Source: an uncultured Flammeovirgaceae bacterium
GTDB lineage: Bacteria; Bacteroidota; Bacteroidia; Cytophagales; Cyclobacteriaceae
Reading direction: 5' to 3'
Assembly: GCA_913050055.1 (NCBI GenBank)
Contig: CAJXAT010000007.1
Coordinates: forward strand, 1-39,248
DNA length: 39,248 nucleotides
Both the position numbers and the translations under genes were made by a program. Below the pieces are notes generated by a model that ran no database searches, was not told where the DNA came from, and was given only the letters and a program-made list of their open reading frames with translations. Shown here piece by piece: positions 8,378 to 18,007 of the stretch; the stretch's first letter is position 1; the number at the start of each line of letters is the position of its first letter.

Positions 8378-8548
8378 TCACTGATGGTATTTATATATCG
8401 CAAAGGCGGGAATAAAAACCAAGGCCAGACCCATAAGGCCAGCAGTCAACAAAAAAGTAGCGCCTTGAAGGTGTAGTATTTTGAACAGACCAGAAAGTAA
8501 AGTCAATGAACTAAACAAAGCCCCTGACGTAAATACAATCCTTTTCAT
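8378..8548 (-). CDS. 56-aa GldL-like two-helix membrane protein
   Basis: A small frame from ATG 8548 to TGA 8378. It has two hydrophobic helices separated by a short polar turn, with the segments SLTLLSGLFKILHLQGATF and MGLALVFIPAFAIYKY. The pattern xxLSGxLFKxxHxxGA is that of the GldL N-terminal domain and of small Bacteroidota membrane proteins annotated as GldL-related. GldL itself is a proton-channel motor subunit for gliding and type IX secretion, but it is much longer; this short form has unknown function. The gene is convergent with the phosphatase homologue. Confidence 0.7.
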   Translation of the reverse strand: MKRIVFTSGALFSSLTLLSGLFKILHLQGATFLLTAGLMGLALVFIPAFAIYKYHQ

Positions 8549-8633
8549 TGTTTAAATATAGTAAATTTTCATTCACTTAAATATCTATTCATATAATTAG
8601 AATATTTATCCACCCAAGATTAATTTTACAACT

Positions 8634-9161
8634 ATGATATTAAAAAAAGGTAATCAAAAATGGCTCATACTATATTTTATCACCTATTTACCCTGGATCG
8701 CTCAAGGCCAATTCAAGTCGGTTGAAATGGGTATCGATGGACTCACTTGTTCGATGTGTTCGAGGTCGGTAGAAATGAGTTTAGTTAAGTTAGATTTTGT
8801 TGATCGGGTCGAGATGGACTTGAACAGTAACCGCAGTGAAATATTCTTCCATGAGGGAATGTATGTATCTATCGATAAAGTTGCCCAAGCAGTGATTGAT
8901 GCCGGGTTTTCTGTAGCTTATTTAAATGCATTGTTTGATTTTAAAGAGCAGACCATCGATACCCATACTTGCTGGAATTATGCCTATGAGACCTATCAGT
9001 TTTTAGAGGTAAGTCAACCCCAATTGAAAGGAGAGACGGTCTTGAAGTTTATTGGTACAAATTTCCTTTCTCGGAATGAACTGAAAAAATGGAAGGCTCT
9101 ACTTTCAGTAGCCAAAAATAAGGAGTGTGGCCGAAATGAGTATTATTTTGTGACCTTATGA
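8634..9161 (+). CDS. Secreted heavy-metal-associated (HMA) domain protein
   Basis: A 175-aa protein with an N-terminal signal peptide (ends near QGQ) and one ferredoxin-like HMA fold. The metal motif is GLTCSMC (Cys39, Cys42), close to the GMTCxxC of copper chaperones. A 90-residue C-terminal part has further Cys and His residues (DTHTCWNYAYE, KNKECGRNE). It probably binds Cu+ or a similar ion in the periplasm. Its stop overlaps the ATG of the outer-membrane barrel gene (ATGA), so the two form a unit, perhaps for metal export or uptake. The metal is not determined. Confidence 0.85.
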   Translation: MILKKGNQKWLILYFITYLPWIAQGQFKSVEMGIDGLTCSMCSRSVEMSLVKLDFVDRVEMDLNSNRSEIFFHEGMYVSIDKVAQAVIDAGFSVAYLNALFDFKEQTIDTHTCWNYAYETYQFLEVSQPQLKGETVLKFIGTNFLSRNELKKWKALLSVAKNKECGRNEYYFVTL

Positions 9162-10143
9162 AAAAATTTGTTGGGATCATTCTCTTTTTCTTTGGCGTGC
9201 ATCTGACAATAGCTCAAGAATTATTCATTCACAATGAATCTGCCAGTAATACCCCTAAGGGAGTTTTGGGGATACGATTATTTGGCAACTCCTTTAACGA
9301 AATAGATGTTCTACGAAATATGTTTGCACTCAGATGGATGTATGGGGTGACACCCAAACTTTCATTCTATCTAACTACCTCTTTTTCTAACCATCACGGA
9401 GCTAATTTACCCAACGATTTAATCACCCACAAGCACAGTGGCGGTCAAACTATTTATTATCCACAACAAACACAAAAAGGAGTCACCTATCCACTGAGCC
9501 TTAATGGGTTTCACCTCTCCTCTACACCAAATATCGATTCTTAACATTTGATGATGCCAATGAACATTTAAGAATAGCTGCTTTTGGTCAGTGGTCTAAT
9601 GTTTCAAATGCCCATGATGAAGCTGAACCTAATCTCCTAGACGATACGAAAGGCTATGGAGGAGGACTGATCGTCACCTATCTAATAAAACGATTTGCTG
9701 TTTCATTGACTACCGGTTTTACCCTACCAGGTGACTACAGTGAACACGTACCCCTCTTTTCCGGAAGTGCGGCCACTACGAATACAACGATTGAATATGG
9801 GAGATCTTTTGAATATAATTTGTCCTTTGGCTATTTGCTCTATCCAAAAAAATATACCAGTTATGAACAAACCAATTGGAATGTCTATCTAGAATTAAAT
9901 GGGAAATCATACGAAACCGCCGTTGTTTCCCAAGACGGATCCAATTTGGAGATTCAAACCGAGGGTCTTGCCAATGGATATTATGTAGAGATTCATCCGG
10001 GCATACAAAAAGTAATCTCCTCTAATCTACGCATTGACCTCTCGGCAGGAACGAATATTTTAAATACTTCTTACACCCGATTTTATCCTGTTTTCACAGT
10101 GGGTATCCAACGCTATTTTTATTCCCTTAAAAAGTTAAAATAA
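9158..10143 (+). pseudogene. Outer-membrane beta-barrel protein, frameshifted
   Basis: The first part (9158-9544) has a signal peptide ending at IAQ and alternating barrel strands, then leaves frame. The second part continues in another frame from about 9517, reading LYTKYRFLTFDDANEHLRIA, and runs through 9706-10143 to a C-terminal barrel strand ending TVGIQRYFYS. Both parts together give a typical barrel of about 325 aa. The shift (one base lost or two gained) lies in the CT-rich tract around 9515-9525. The gene is coupled to the HMA protein before it, so a metal-related channel is plausible but unproven. Natural inactivation and sequence error are both possible. Confidence 0.82.
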
Positions 10144-10166
10144 ATTTATCCCATTTTAGTTGTTAT

Positions 10167-10174
10167 TAAATTTG
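10167..10174 (+). promoter_or_regulatory. Candidate -7 box TAAATTTG
   Basis: Matches the Bacteroidota -7 consensus TAnnTTTG, 39 bp before the ATG of the Kazal lipoprotein gene. No clear -33 TTTG is seen at the expected distance, so support is weak. Confidence 0.25.
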
Positions 10175-10213
10175 AGCAAATTTGAGAAATACATTCAATG
10201 AACCGTTTAATTC

Positions 10214-10456
10214 ATGCATTTTAAAAGACATCTTTACAGCCTCATGATTGCCTCAATGAGCTTATGGGGTGCCTGCAATAACAAAAGCAGTAATGAGCTA
10301 GAAGATGATTGTTTAATCCTGTCATCAAAAAATATCGCCTGCACAAAAGAATACCGACCTGTTTGTGGTTGTAATCTGGAAACCTATGGCAATGAATGTA
10401 CGGCCCGTGCATCTGGCGTATCCTCTTGGACAACGGGTGCTTGTGCTGATGATTAG
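10214..10456 (+). CDS. Kazal-type serine protease inhibitor lipoprotein
   Basis: An 80-aa protein with a lipoprotein signal (lipobox WGAC, Cys21) followed by one Kazal domain. Six cysteines (33, 43, 51, 53, 62, 77) and the hallmark PVCGCNLETYGNEC fit three disulfides. The reactive-site region reads CTKEYRPVC, the same register as pancreatic trypsin inhibitors, which places Lys45 at P1 and predicts inhibition of trypsin-like proteases. It should be anchored at the envelope or cell surface. It may protect against proteases of predators, hosts or the cell itself. The gene stands alone, convergent with oxyR. Confidence 0.88.
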   Translation: MHFKRHLYSLMIASMSLWGACNNKSSNELEDDCLILSSKNIACTKEYRPVCGCNLETYGNECTARASGVSSWTTGACADD

Positions 10457-10508
10457 TTAGAAAAAATTAAATAGGTCAAGTGAGGTCTTTTATAGCGCTG
10501 ATGTAAGT

Positions 10509-11447
10509 TTATGATAAAGGATTGAACTGCTGGGTTAAGTGATTTTTAGGAATCAGGGGCAAAATCACTTGCTTAATTATTGCCTGCAATTGATTCAATA
10601 ATTGTTTTTTTGCAAAATGTTTGTGCGTAACCAATCCAATGGAGCGAACGGGAGTCGGAAATTTAAAAGGGGTCAATTTTTTCTGATCTGATTTTGAAAG
10701 GGCAAGCGAGGCCAAATAAGGCAATATCGTCACCCCCTCACTGGCCTTAGTGAAACGCAATAAACTGTCCAATGAACCTGCCTTAAATTCAATATTAATA
10801 TGCTTTTCTTGGCTTTTATCTGACAATTCGCAAATATTTTTTACTTGGGTTCGTAAGCAATGCCCTTCTTCCAACAGCCACAGTTTTGAATAATCTAATT
10901 CTTGAATAGCGATCGTAGATTTTACTTTTTCAGTGCTGCAATCATAAAATAAAAAAGGCTCCGAATATAAATTTAACTCAACCAACTCATCGTCTTCAAG
11001 TGGAATAGCCAAAATACCTACATCGAGCATTCTATTTTTCAAGGCCTTTTGGATCTCTAGGGTCGTCAATTCCTGAACAATCATTTTAATTTTTGGGAAA
11101 CCGCTGGCAAACTTTGACAAGAATAAAGGGAGTAAGTCAGGCGCCGTTGTAGGTATGATACCTATGCGTAATTCTCCTGTCATTTCTCCTTTCAACTCCT
11201 GCACTACGTTATCAAGCGCATCCATTTCTTTTTGAATGATCCGTAAGCGCTTGATAATTTGGGCGCCTTCTGCGGTAATGGAAACAGGCTTGGTTTTTCT
11301 ATTAAATATCTTAATCCCAATCTCATCCTCGAATTTATTGATCATGGTACTTAACGTAGATTGAGCTACGAAGCAGGCCTCCGCTGCCGTTTCAAAATGC
11401 TTTAACTCCACCACAGCCAAAACATACTTAAATTGTTGAATATTCAT
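10509..11447 (-). CDS. oxyR: Peroxide-sensing LysR-type regulator OxyR
   Basis: A 312-aa LysR-family protein. The N-terminal winged HTH covers FETAAEACFVAQSTLSTMIN. In the C-terminal sensor domain, EEGHCLRTQVKNIC has two cysteines nine residues apart (Cys197 and Cys206 from this start), the same spacing as Cys199/Cys208 of E. coli OxyR, which form the H2O2-induced disulfide. The start is ATG 11447; a TTG at 11456 would add three residues. It is divergent from katG, the classic OxyR target, and very likely controls it and itself. Confidence 0.94.
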   Translation of the reverse strand: MNIQQFKYVLAVVELKHFETAAEACFVAQSTLSTMINKFEDEIGIKIFNRKTKPVSITAEGAQIIKRLRIIQKEMDALDNVVQELKGEMTGELRIGIIPTTAPDLLPLFLSKFASGFPKIKMIVQELTTLEIQKALKNRMLDVGILAIPLEDDELVELNLYSEPFLFYDCSTEKVKSTIAIQELDYSKLWLLEEGHCLRTQVKNICELSDKSQEKHINIEFKAGSLDSLLRFTKASEGVTILPYLASLALSKSDQKKLTPFKFPTPVRSIGLVTHKHFAKKQLLNQLQAIIKQVILPLIPKNHLTQQFNPLS

Positions 11448-11464
11448 AAGATTCAAAAATAATA

Positions 11465-11493
11465 TTAATATCTATAAATTAGATGTTAATATC
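11465..11493. promoter_or_regulatory. Operator candidate for OxyR between oxyR and katG
   Basis: TTAATATC occurs at 11465-11472 and 11486-11493, exactly 21 bp (two helical turns) apart. Overlapping it is the inverted repeat ATCTA-TAAAT-TAGAT at 11470-11484, which also fits the LysR T-N11-A form. ATAG boxes at 11500 and 11509 and CTAT at 11527 follow. This layout suits a tetrameric LysR protein contacting several half-sites. Assignment to OxyR is inferred from position. Confidence 0.45.
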
Positions 11494-11527
11494 AAAAATA
11501 TAGTTTTTATAGATAAATATTCAGGCC

Positions 11528-11535
11528 TATATTTG
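11528..11535 (+). promoter_or_regulatory. Candidate katG -7 box TATATTTG
   Basis: Exact TAnnTTTG match just downstream of the operator-like repeats. It implies a katG leader of roughly 165 nt. No strong -33 TTTG is seen 19-21 bp upstream, as is common in activator-dependent promoters. Confidence 0.35.
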
Positions 11536-11698
11536 TACGGAATAATAAAGTTTTAATTGTATTGATAGCTTTTTAAAAAAATAAGCTAGCGTGTTTGGAC
11601 GATATTTTTTTGATTTTTAAAAACAACCTTTTCATCGAAAAAATGCTTTAAAGTCAATTTAAACCTTAATCTTACTTTCTATTATTTATACCATATAA

Positions 11699-13945
<2,247 letters not shown>

Positions 13946-13956
13946 TTTATTGCTTA

Positions 13957-14001
13957 CGCATAAAAAAAACCTGCTTCTGTGAATCAGGTTTTTTTTATGC
14001 G
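13957..14001. terminator. Bidirectional terminator after katG
   Basis: CGCATAAAAAAAACCTG and CAGGTTTTTTTTATGCG form a perfect 17-bp stem around an 11-nt loop. The A8/T8 tracts give a U-run on either strand. It lies between convergent katG and the cytochrome c gene, so it can end both transcripts. Confidence 0.85.
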
Positions 14002-14057
14002 TTTACATTAATTTCACCGCTTTTATTTTAACATACAAATAGGCTGTTCAACTCAAA

Positions 14058-14441
14058 TTAATTTTCTTCGTCTAGTGGATACCACTGCTCTACCACTAAA
14101 CTTTGCCTTCTACCTATAGCACTTGGCGCATAATTTTTTGCCAAATATGTTAAAATAATGTCCTCATCTTCACCTAAATCCCATAAATTTTGGGTAGCCT
14201 GCATCCAGCGAATCGTACTTTTCCATCCTGCTTTGTTCATCCGGTTTTGACTGATCAATTGGGTGGAATGGCATGCATTGCAGTGTTGAAGTACTAGGCG
14301 CACTCCCGTATCATCTATCAGTCCAAGCATCGTACTGTCTGGCAATATGGCCTCTTTGACTTTGCCTTCTGGTGGATCACAGTTCATTAATGTAAAGCTT
14401 AACAATAGGAGCAAAAACGTAGATATTGACCCTGTTTTCAT
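14058..14441 (-). CDS. Monohaem cytochrome c lipoprotein, electron acceptor of the sulfite oxidase-type enzyme
   Basis: A 127-aa protein with a lipoprotein signal (lipobox LMNC, Cys21) and one CxxCH haem site, CNACH (Cys54, Cys57, His58). Met residues in RMNKAGW and RWMQAT are candidate axial ligands. Its ATG overlaps the TGA of the molybdoenzyme (ATGA), which matches the two-subunit SorAB layout, where the cytochrome takes electrons from the Mo centre. The partner and role are inferred from this coupling. Confidence 0.87.
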   Translation of the reverse strand: MKTGSISTFLLLLLSFTLMNCDPPEGKVKEAILPDSTMLGLIDDTGVRLVLQHCNACHSTQLISQNRMNKAGWKSTIRWMQATQNLWDLGEDEDIILTYLAKNYAPSAIGRRQSLVVEQWYPLDEEN

Positions 14442-15652
14442 ACCACCTTAATCGCTATACGGTGACAGGCATTGTTTAAATATCCTTTAGGATTCCACCC
14501 TGGTAAAATCATGGGTTGATCTACTCCATTTTGATCTCTGGCACGGACCCAAACTTCATAATAACCTTTCTTTGGAAATTGAATCTCAGCTTTAAAATGT
14601 TGCCAAGCTAGGCGATTGATGGGTGCAGACAAATGACAAACATCCCAAGTAGCACCAAAATCAATAGAATAGTGGACTGCTGATACTGCTAATTCGCCCG
14701 CCCAGGCATGACCCCGAATCTCTATGTTTTTCTGATTCTCTAAAAAGGCACCACTTTTTGGATAGGTTAATAAAGACTTGACGGGCATCGATTCAATGAT
14801 ACACATGTCCTCGTCGGGCACAACCGTTCCTGGCGCAACATTCTCACAAGGTACACGATAAGCCTGGCCACCCATTTTAGCTCCATCATGAACGATATTT
14901 CTTATAGACAATCGTTCCAACCATTTGCCAGATGCTGAGGCAGGCCAACCCCCTACTACCAACCTCAAAGGTTGGCCATGAATCAATGGAAGATCTTCTT
15001 CATTCATCTGATAGGCCAATAAGGTTTCATCCATCATTGCCTTTGAAATAGGAATTCCACGAGAGATGGCTTCTTTTTTTGGATCTCCACTGAGATGCTG
15101 ATCTCTAGAATGATAGGCCAAGTAGACGGCATCTTCCTTCACGCCTATACGTTCCAAAACATCACGCAATCTTACACCTGTCCATCGTGGACAACATACC
15201 GCTCCAATGGTCCATTGATTTCCTTTAGCAGGTGGATTGAACTCACTGCGACCGTTACCTCCGCATTCTAGAACCAATTGATAGGTATATGAATCAAAGG
15301 TAGTTTTTAACTCATCGAGCGTAAATGATCTTGCATTTAATGCAGATTCACCATCAATGACCAATCGCCAATCTTTTACATCTATCTTCTCAGGAGTGAT
15401 TCCATTGTTTCTCACAAACATTTTATCTGCAGGCGTCACTTCATCATTCAATAAATGAGCCTGAGCTTCCATATTTAATGGACGGTCATTCAACACAACC
15501 ATCTGCTTGTGCTTTTTTAATATTTTGAAGGGGTCTTGCAGTTCCAGCAAAGGAACATAGTCTTTGGATATGCTTGAAGCAAACACTACCTCTAAAGCCA
15601 AGAGTCCGGTAAGGCCCAAGCCCGTTTGTCTAAGAAAAATTCGTCGCTTCAT
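14438..15652 (-). CDS. Molybdopterin-dependent sulfite oxidase-type enzyme (SorA/SoxC-like), Tat-exported
   Basis: About 404 aa. The start MKRRIFLRQTGLGLTGLLAL is a twin-arginine signal, so I use ATG 15652 rather than the frame opening at 15682. The oxidoreductase Moco domain carries the Mo-ligating Cys in VLECGGNGR (about residue 130), followed by RWTGVRLRDVL and GGWPASASGKWL. The C-terminal half is the Mo-co dimerisation domain. Family members oxidise sulfite to sulfate in the periplasm and pass electrons to cytochrome c, which is encoded directly downstream. The substrate is presumed from family and partner. Confidence 0.9.
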   Translation of the reverse strand: MKRRIFLRQTGLGLTGLLALEVVFASSISKDYVPLLELQDPFKILKKHKQMVVLNDRPLNMEAQAHLLNDEVTPADKMFVRNNGITPEKIDVKDWRLVIDGESALNARSFTLDELKTTFDSYTYQLVLECGGNGRSEFNPPAKGNQWTIGAVCCPRWTGVRLRDVLERIGVKEDAVYLAYHSRDQHLSGDPKKEAISRGIPISKAMMDETLLAYQMNEEDLPLIHGQPLRLVVGGWPASASGKWLERLSIRNIVHDGAKMGGQAYRVPCENVAPGTVVPDEDMCIIESMPVKSLLTYPKSGAFLENQKNIEIRGHAWAGELAVSAVHYSIDFGATWDVCHLSAPINRLAWQHFKAEIQFPKKGYYEVWVRARDQNGVDQPMILPGWNPKGYLNNACHRIAIKVV

Positions 15653-15743
15653 AACTCCATTTGATACATAACAAATATACATATTAACCTTTCATATGAA
15701 GAACAAACATTATTTTAGCCTATAAATTAAAATCATCGCCAAC

Positions 15744-15750
15744 AAGGAGG
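15744..15750 (+). promoter_or_regulatory. Shine-Dalgarno AAGGAGG before speD-like gene
   Basis: A full AAGGAGG is unusual in this window. It lies 16 nt before the TTG used as start; no ATG or GTG occurs in between. It supports translation of this frame from the TTG region despite the long spacing. Confidence 0.45.
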
Positions 15751-15766
15751 CTTAAAAAAAACATTA

Positions 15767-16063
15767 TTGGAAGCAAAAATTGATAATTTTTCATCTTGGA
15801 TGACTTACTCAACAGATCATAAATTAAAGAAAGATGTTGAAGGACTCATCATTGGCTCTGGATTCACTGTACTCAAGTTTGTGGACCACGCCTTTGAACC
15901 CCAAGGATATACCGCTCTTTGGTTATTAGCAGAAAGTCATTGTGCCCTCCACACTTTTCCTGAAGAACAAAAAGCCTATTTAGAAATCAGTAGTTGCAAC
16001 AGCGAGATGTATGTAAACTTTGTCGTTGCTTATCATCAATATATTAAAAATGGAAAAAATTAG
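15767..16063 (+). CDS. speD: SpeD-like S-adenosylmethionine decarboxylase proenzyme
   Basis: 98 aa, shorter than the usual 115-130. The self-processing site is AESHCALHTFPE: cleavage between Glu56 and Ser57 would make the pyruvoyl group. His62 and Cys77 (SSCNSE) follow at +5 and +20 from Ser57, the same spacing as Ser63/His68/Cys83 of bacterial SpeD. The expected product is decarboxylated AdoMet, the aminopropyl donor for polyamine synthases; two SpeE-like genes lie nearby. The start is TTG. The end overlaps the channel gene by 14 nt, so it heads a four-gene operon. It may act on AdoMet or on a related substrate. Confidence 0.85.
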   Translation: MEAKIDNFSSWMTYSTDHKLKKDVEGLIIGSGFTVLKFVDHAFEPQGYTALWLLAESHCALHTFPEEQKAYLEISSCNSEMYVNFVVAYHQYIKNGKN

Positions 16064-16817
16064 AAAAGGCTTATTTGAAATACTTGAGAAAGACGATGGT
16101 GACAATCGACTCAGCCGCCGGTTTGATCTGTTCATCATGATCATGATCTTTTTAAATATGATCGCTGTGATCATGGAAACAGTAGCTTCTGTTTACATCA
16201 AATATGAAGATTTTTTTGAATGGTTTGAGATCATTTCGGTAGTCGTCTTTACCTTGGAATATGTCGGGCGTATATGGACTTGTACCTTGATTGAACGCTA
16301 TCATCATCCCATAAAAGGCCGGATTCAATTCATCCTTTCACCCATTGGATTGATTGATTTGCTTGCTATTTTACCTTTTTATTTACCCTTCATTATGAGT
16401 ATTGATGGGCGTATCTTAAGGCTACTAAGACTCTTTCGATTGGTACGCATCTTCAAAATGGGCAGGTATTCTACAGCTTTTAAAATGATTGCAAATGTAT
16501 TAAACAGAAGAAAAGAAGAGCTTTTGGTCACCCTGACTATTGTTTTATTAGTCCTTGTCTTGGCCTCTAGTCTGATGTATTATGTAGAGCATGAAGTACA
16601 GCCTGATGCATTCAGCAGTATTCCAGCAACCATGTGGTGGGGGGTAGCTACACTGACTACCGTAGGCTATGGAGATGTGTATCCCATCACTTCCATAGGT
16701 AGAGTTTTAGGTGCATTTATTGCAATTATGGGTGTTGGTATTTTTGCCTTACCTGCCGGCATTATTGCTTCAGGTTTCGAAGCTGAAATTAAAAAAAAAT
16801 CAGAAGAGAAAGATTGA
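16050..16817 (+). CDS. Voltage-gated-type six-helix cation (K+) channel
   Basis: About 255 aa with six membrane helices. The S4 segment GRILRLLRLFRLVRIFK has regularly spaced Arg residues. The pore loop carries the K+ filter TVGYGD (about residues 204-209). There is no large C-terminal RCK domain, only a short charged tail. I use ATG 16050, which overlaps the speD end; a longer frame opens at 16020. It is fixed inside the polyamine operon, followed by a TTGA overlap with the next gene. Polyamines are known blockers of such channels, so a regulatory link is conceivable but unproven. Confidence 0.92.
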   Translation: MEKIRKGLFEILEKDDGDNRLSRRFDLFIMIMIFLNMIAVIMETVASVYIKYEDFFEWFEIISVVVFTLEYVGRIWTCTLIERYHHPIKGRIQFILSPIGLIDLLAILPFYLPFIMSIDGRILRLLRLFRLVRIFKMGRYSTAFKMIANVLNRRKEELLVTLTIVLLVLVLASSLMYYVEHEVQPDAFSSIPATMWWGVATLTTVGYGDVYPITSIGRVLGAFIAIMGVGIFALPAGIIASGFEAEIKKKSEEKD

Positions 16818-18007
16818 AAAAATCACTTTTAGCCTCCTTCATTTTCCTTGGACTGACCGGCAGTTGGTACCATCAGTTATCTGCACATTTTTTTGATTTT
16901 CGCACTCCAAATCAAATGGCTTTTTGGTTTTTTGTTTTATTACCTCTAATGGCCCTCCGCTTTGCTCCTATTGCTCCCTTTAAAAACAACTTCTTTACAT
17001 TTTTTAGCTCTCTGTGCCTCATCTCTATGATTTTAGGATCCTATCCTTTGACCCAATATTTGATTGGAATAACTGATCATGGATGGGTATGGGTCATTAT
17101 CATGGCCATGACTACTGTATTTATGGGAACCCAATTAAAAATAAAGTGGCTCTTGCTACCCATGCTCATCGCTATTCTTGTTTGGATGATCCCTTTTGCT
17201 TTTTTACCCAACCAAAAAGATTATACAGAAAATGTCATTTCATCTATAAAAACACGAAAAGGAGTCATCGATCAAGTTCGATGGAACGACGATCAGTGGA
17301 CCTATTACAATGGTCGATTAAGCACGGCTACCCCTGATCAAAGTATGTATGGTGAGGCCACTTTATATCCCTTATTACAAGTACTCCCCAAAGAGGCCAA
17401 GATTCTGATCATTGGTGGGGATAATGGCGTCATCGTTCAGCAACTAGCAACCTCTAAATTTCATTATCAATCACTTCACATACTCCCCTATGACCTCGAT
17501 TTTATCCACCATCAATTGAAGAACTTAAATCTCGATTTGATGACCTTCATTGACCAAAATATAAGCTCATTTGTTGAGACCACGGCACTCCATTTTGATG
17601 CCATCATCATTGATTTATTTGACCCATTAAGTAGTTTGGAAATGCACGCTTTCATGCAACCCTATTTTACCGAAAAATTACTGAGTAAGTTGGATACCAC
17701 AGGTTTTCTCTTGACCCAAATGGGAGATATCTATAAACAACCTGAATTATTTAAAACCTATACCGATCAAATATCCTTATTAAATTACGGAACTGTCCCA
17801 TATCACTTACAAATTCCTACTATTGGGCAAATAGGTTGGGTTTTGGCATCAAGGGAATATTCAAGCACTCAACTGGCCACTGCGCTCAGAGGTGCGCGTA
17901 AACCTTTCACCTCCCAATGGTGGAATGATGAAACCATGGCGATGATGATGTCAATGGGTAAACAGGACTACTTTATGGAAAAAGAACGATCAATAAAGAG
18001 AAATTAA
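16814..18007 (+). CDS. Membrane-anchored SpeE-like protein with divergent active site
   Basis: 397 aa. Residues 5-130 hold about five membrane helices. The rest is a Rossmann methyltransferase-like domain of the spermidine-synthase family. The AdoMet loop reads ILIIGGDNGVIVQQL (201-205 GGDNG instead of GGGDG), and the acidic motif is IIDLFDP. The typical DEALYHEPLVH segment, present in the second SpeE of this locus, is here DQSMYGEATLY, so substrate-binding residues are altered. It starts with TTG 16814, overlapping the channel stop. It may be an aminopropyl transferase with another acceptor, or a non-catalytic partner. Confidence 0.8.
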   Translation: MKKSLLASFIFLGLTGSWYHQLSAHFFDFRTPNQMAFWFFVLLPLMALRFAPIAPFKNNFFTFFSSLCLISMILGSYPLTQYLIGITDHGWVWVIIMAMTTVFMGTQLKIKWLLLPMLIAILVWMIPFAFLPNQKDYTENVISSIKTRKGVIDQVRWNDDQWTYYNGRLSTATPDQSMYGEATLYPLLQVLPKEAKILIIGGDNGVIVQQLATSKFHYQSLHILPYDLDFIHHQLKNLNLDLMTFIDQNISSFVETTALHFDAIIIDLFDPLSSLEMHAFMQPYFTEKLLSKLDTTGFLLTQMGDIYKQPELFKTYTDQISLLNYGTVPYHLQIPTIGQIGWVLASREYSSTQLATALRGARKPFTSQWWNDETMAMMMSMGKQDYFMEKERSIKRN

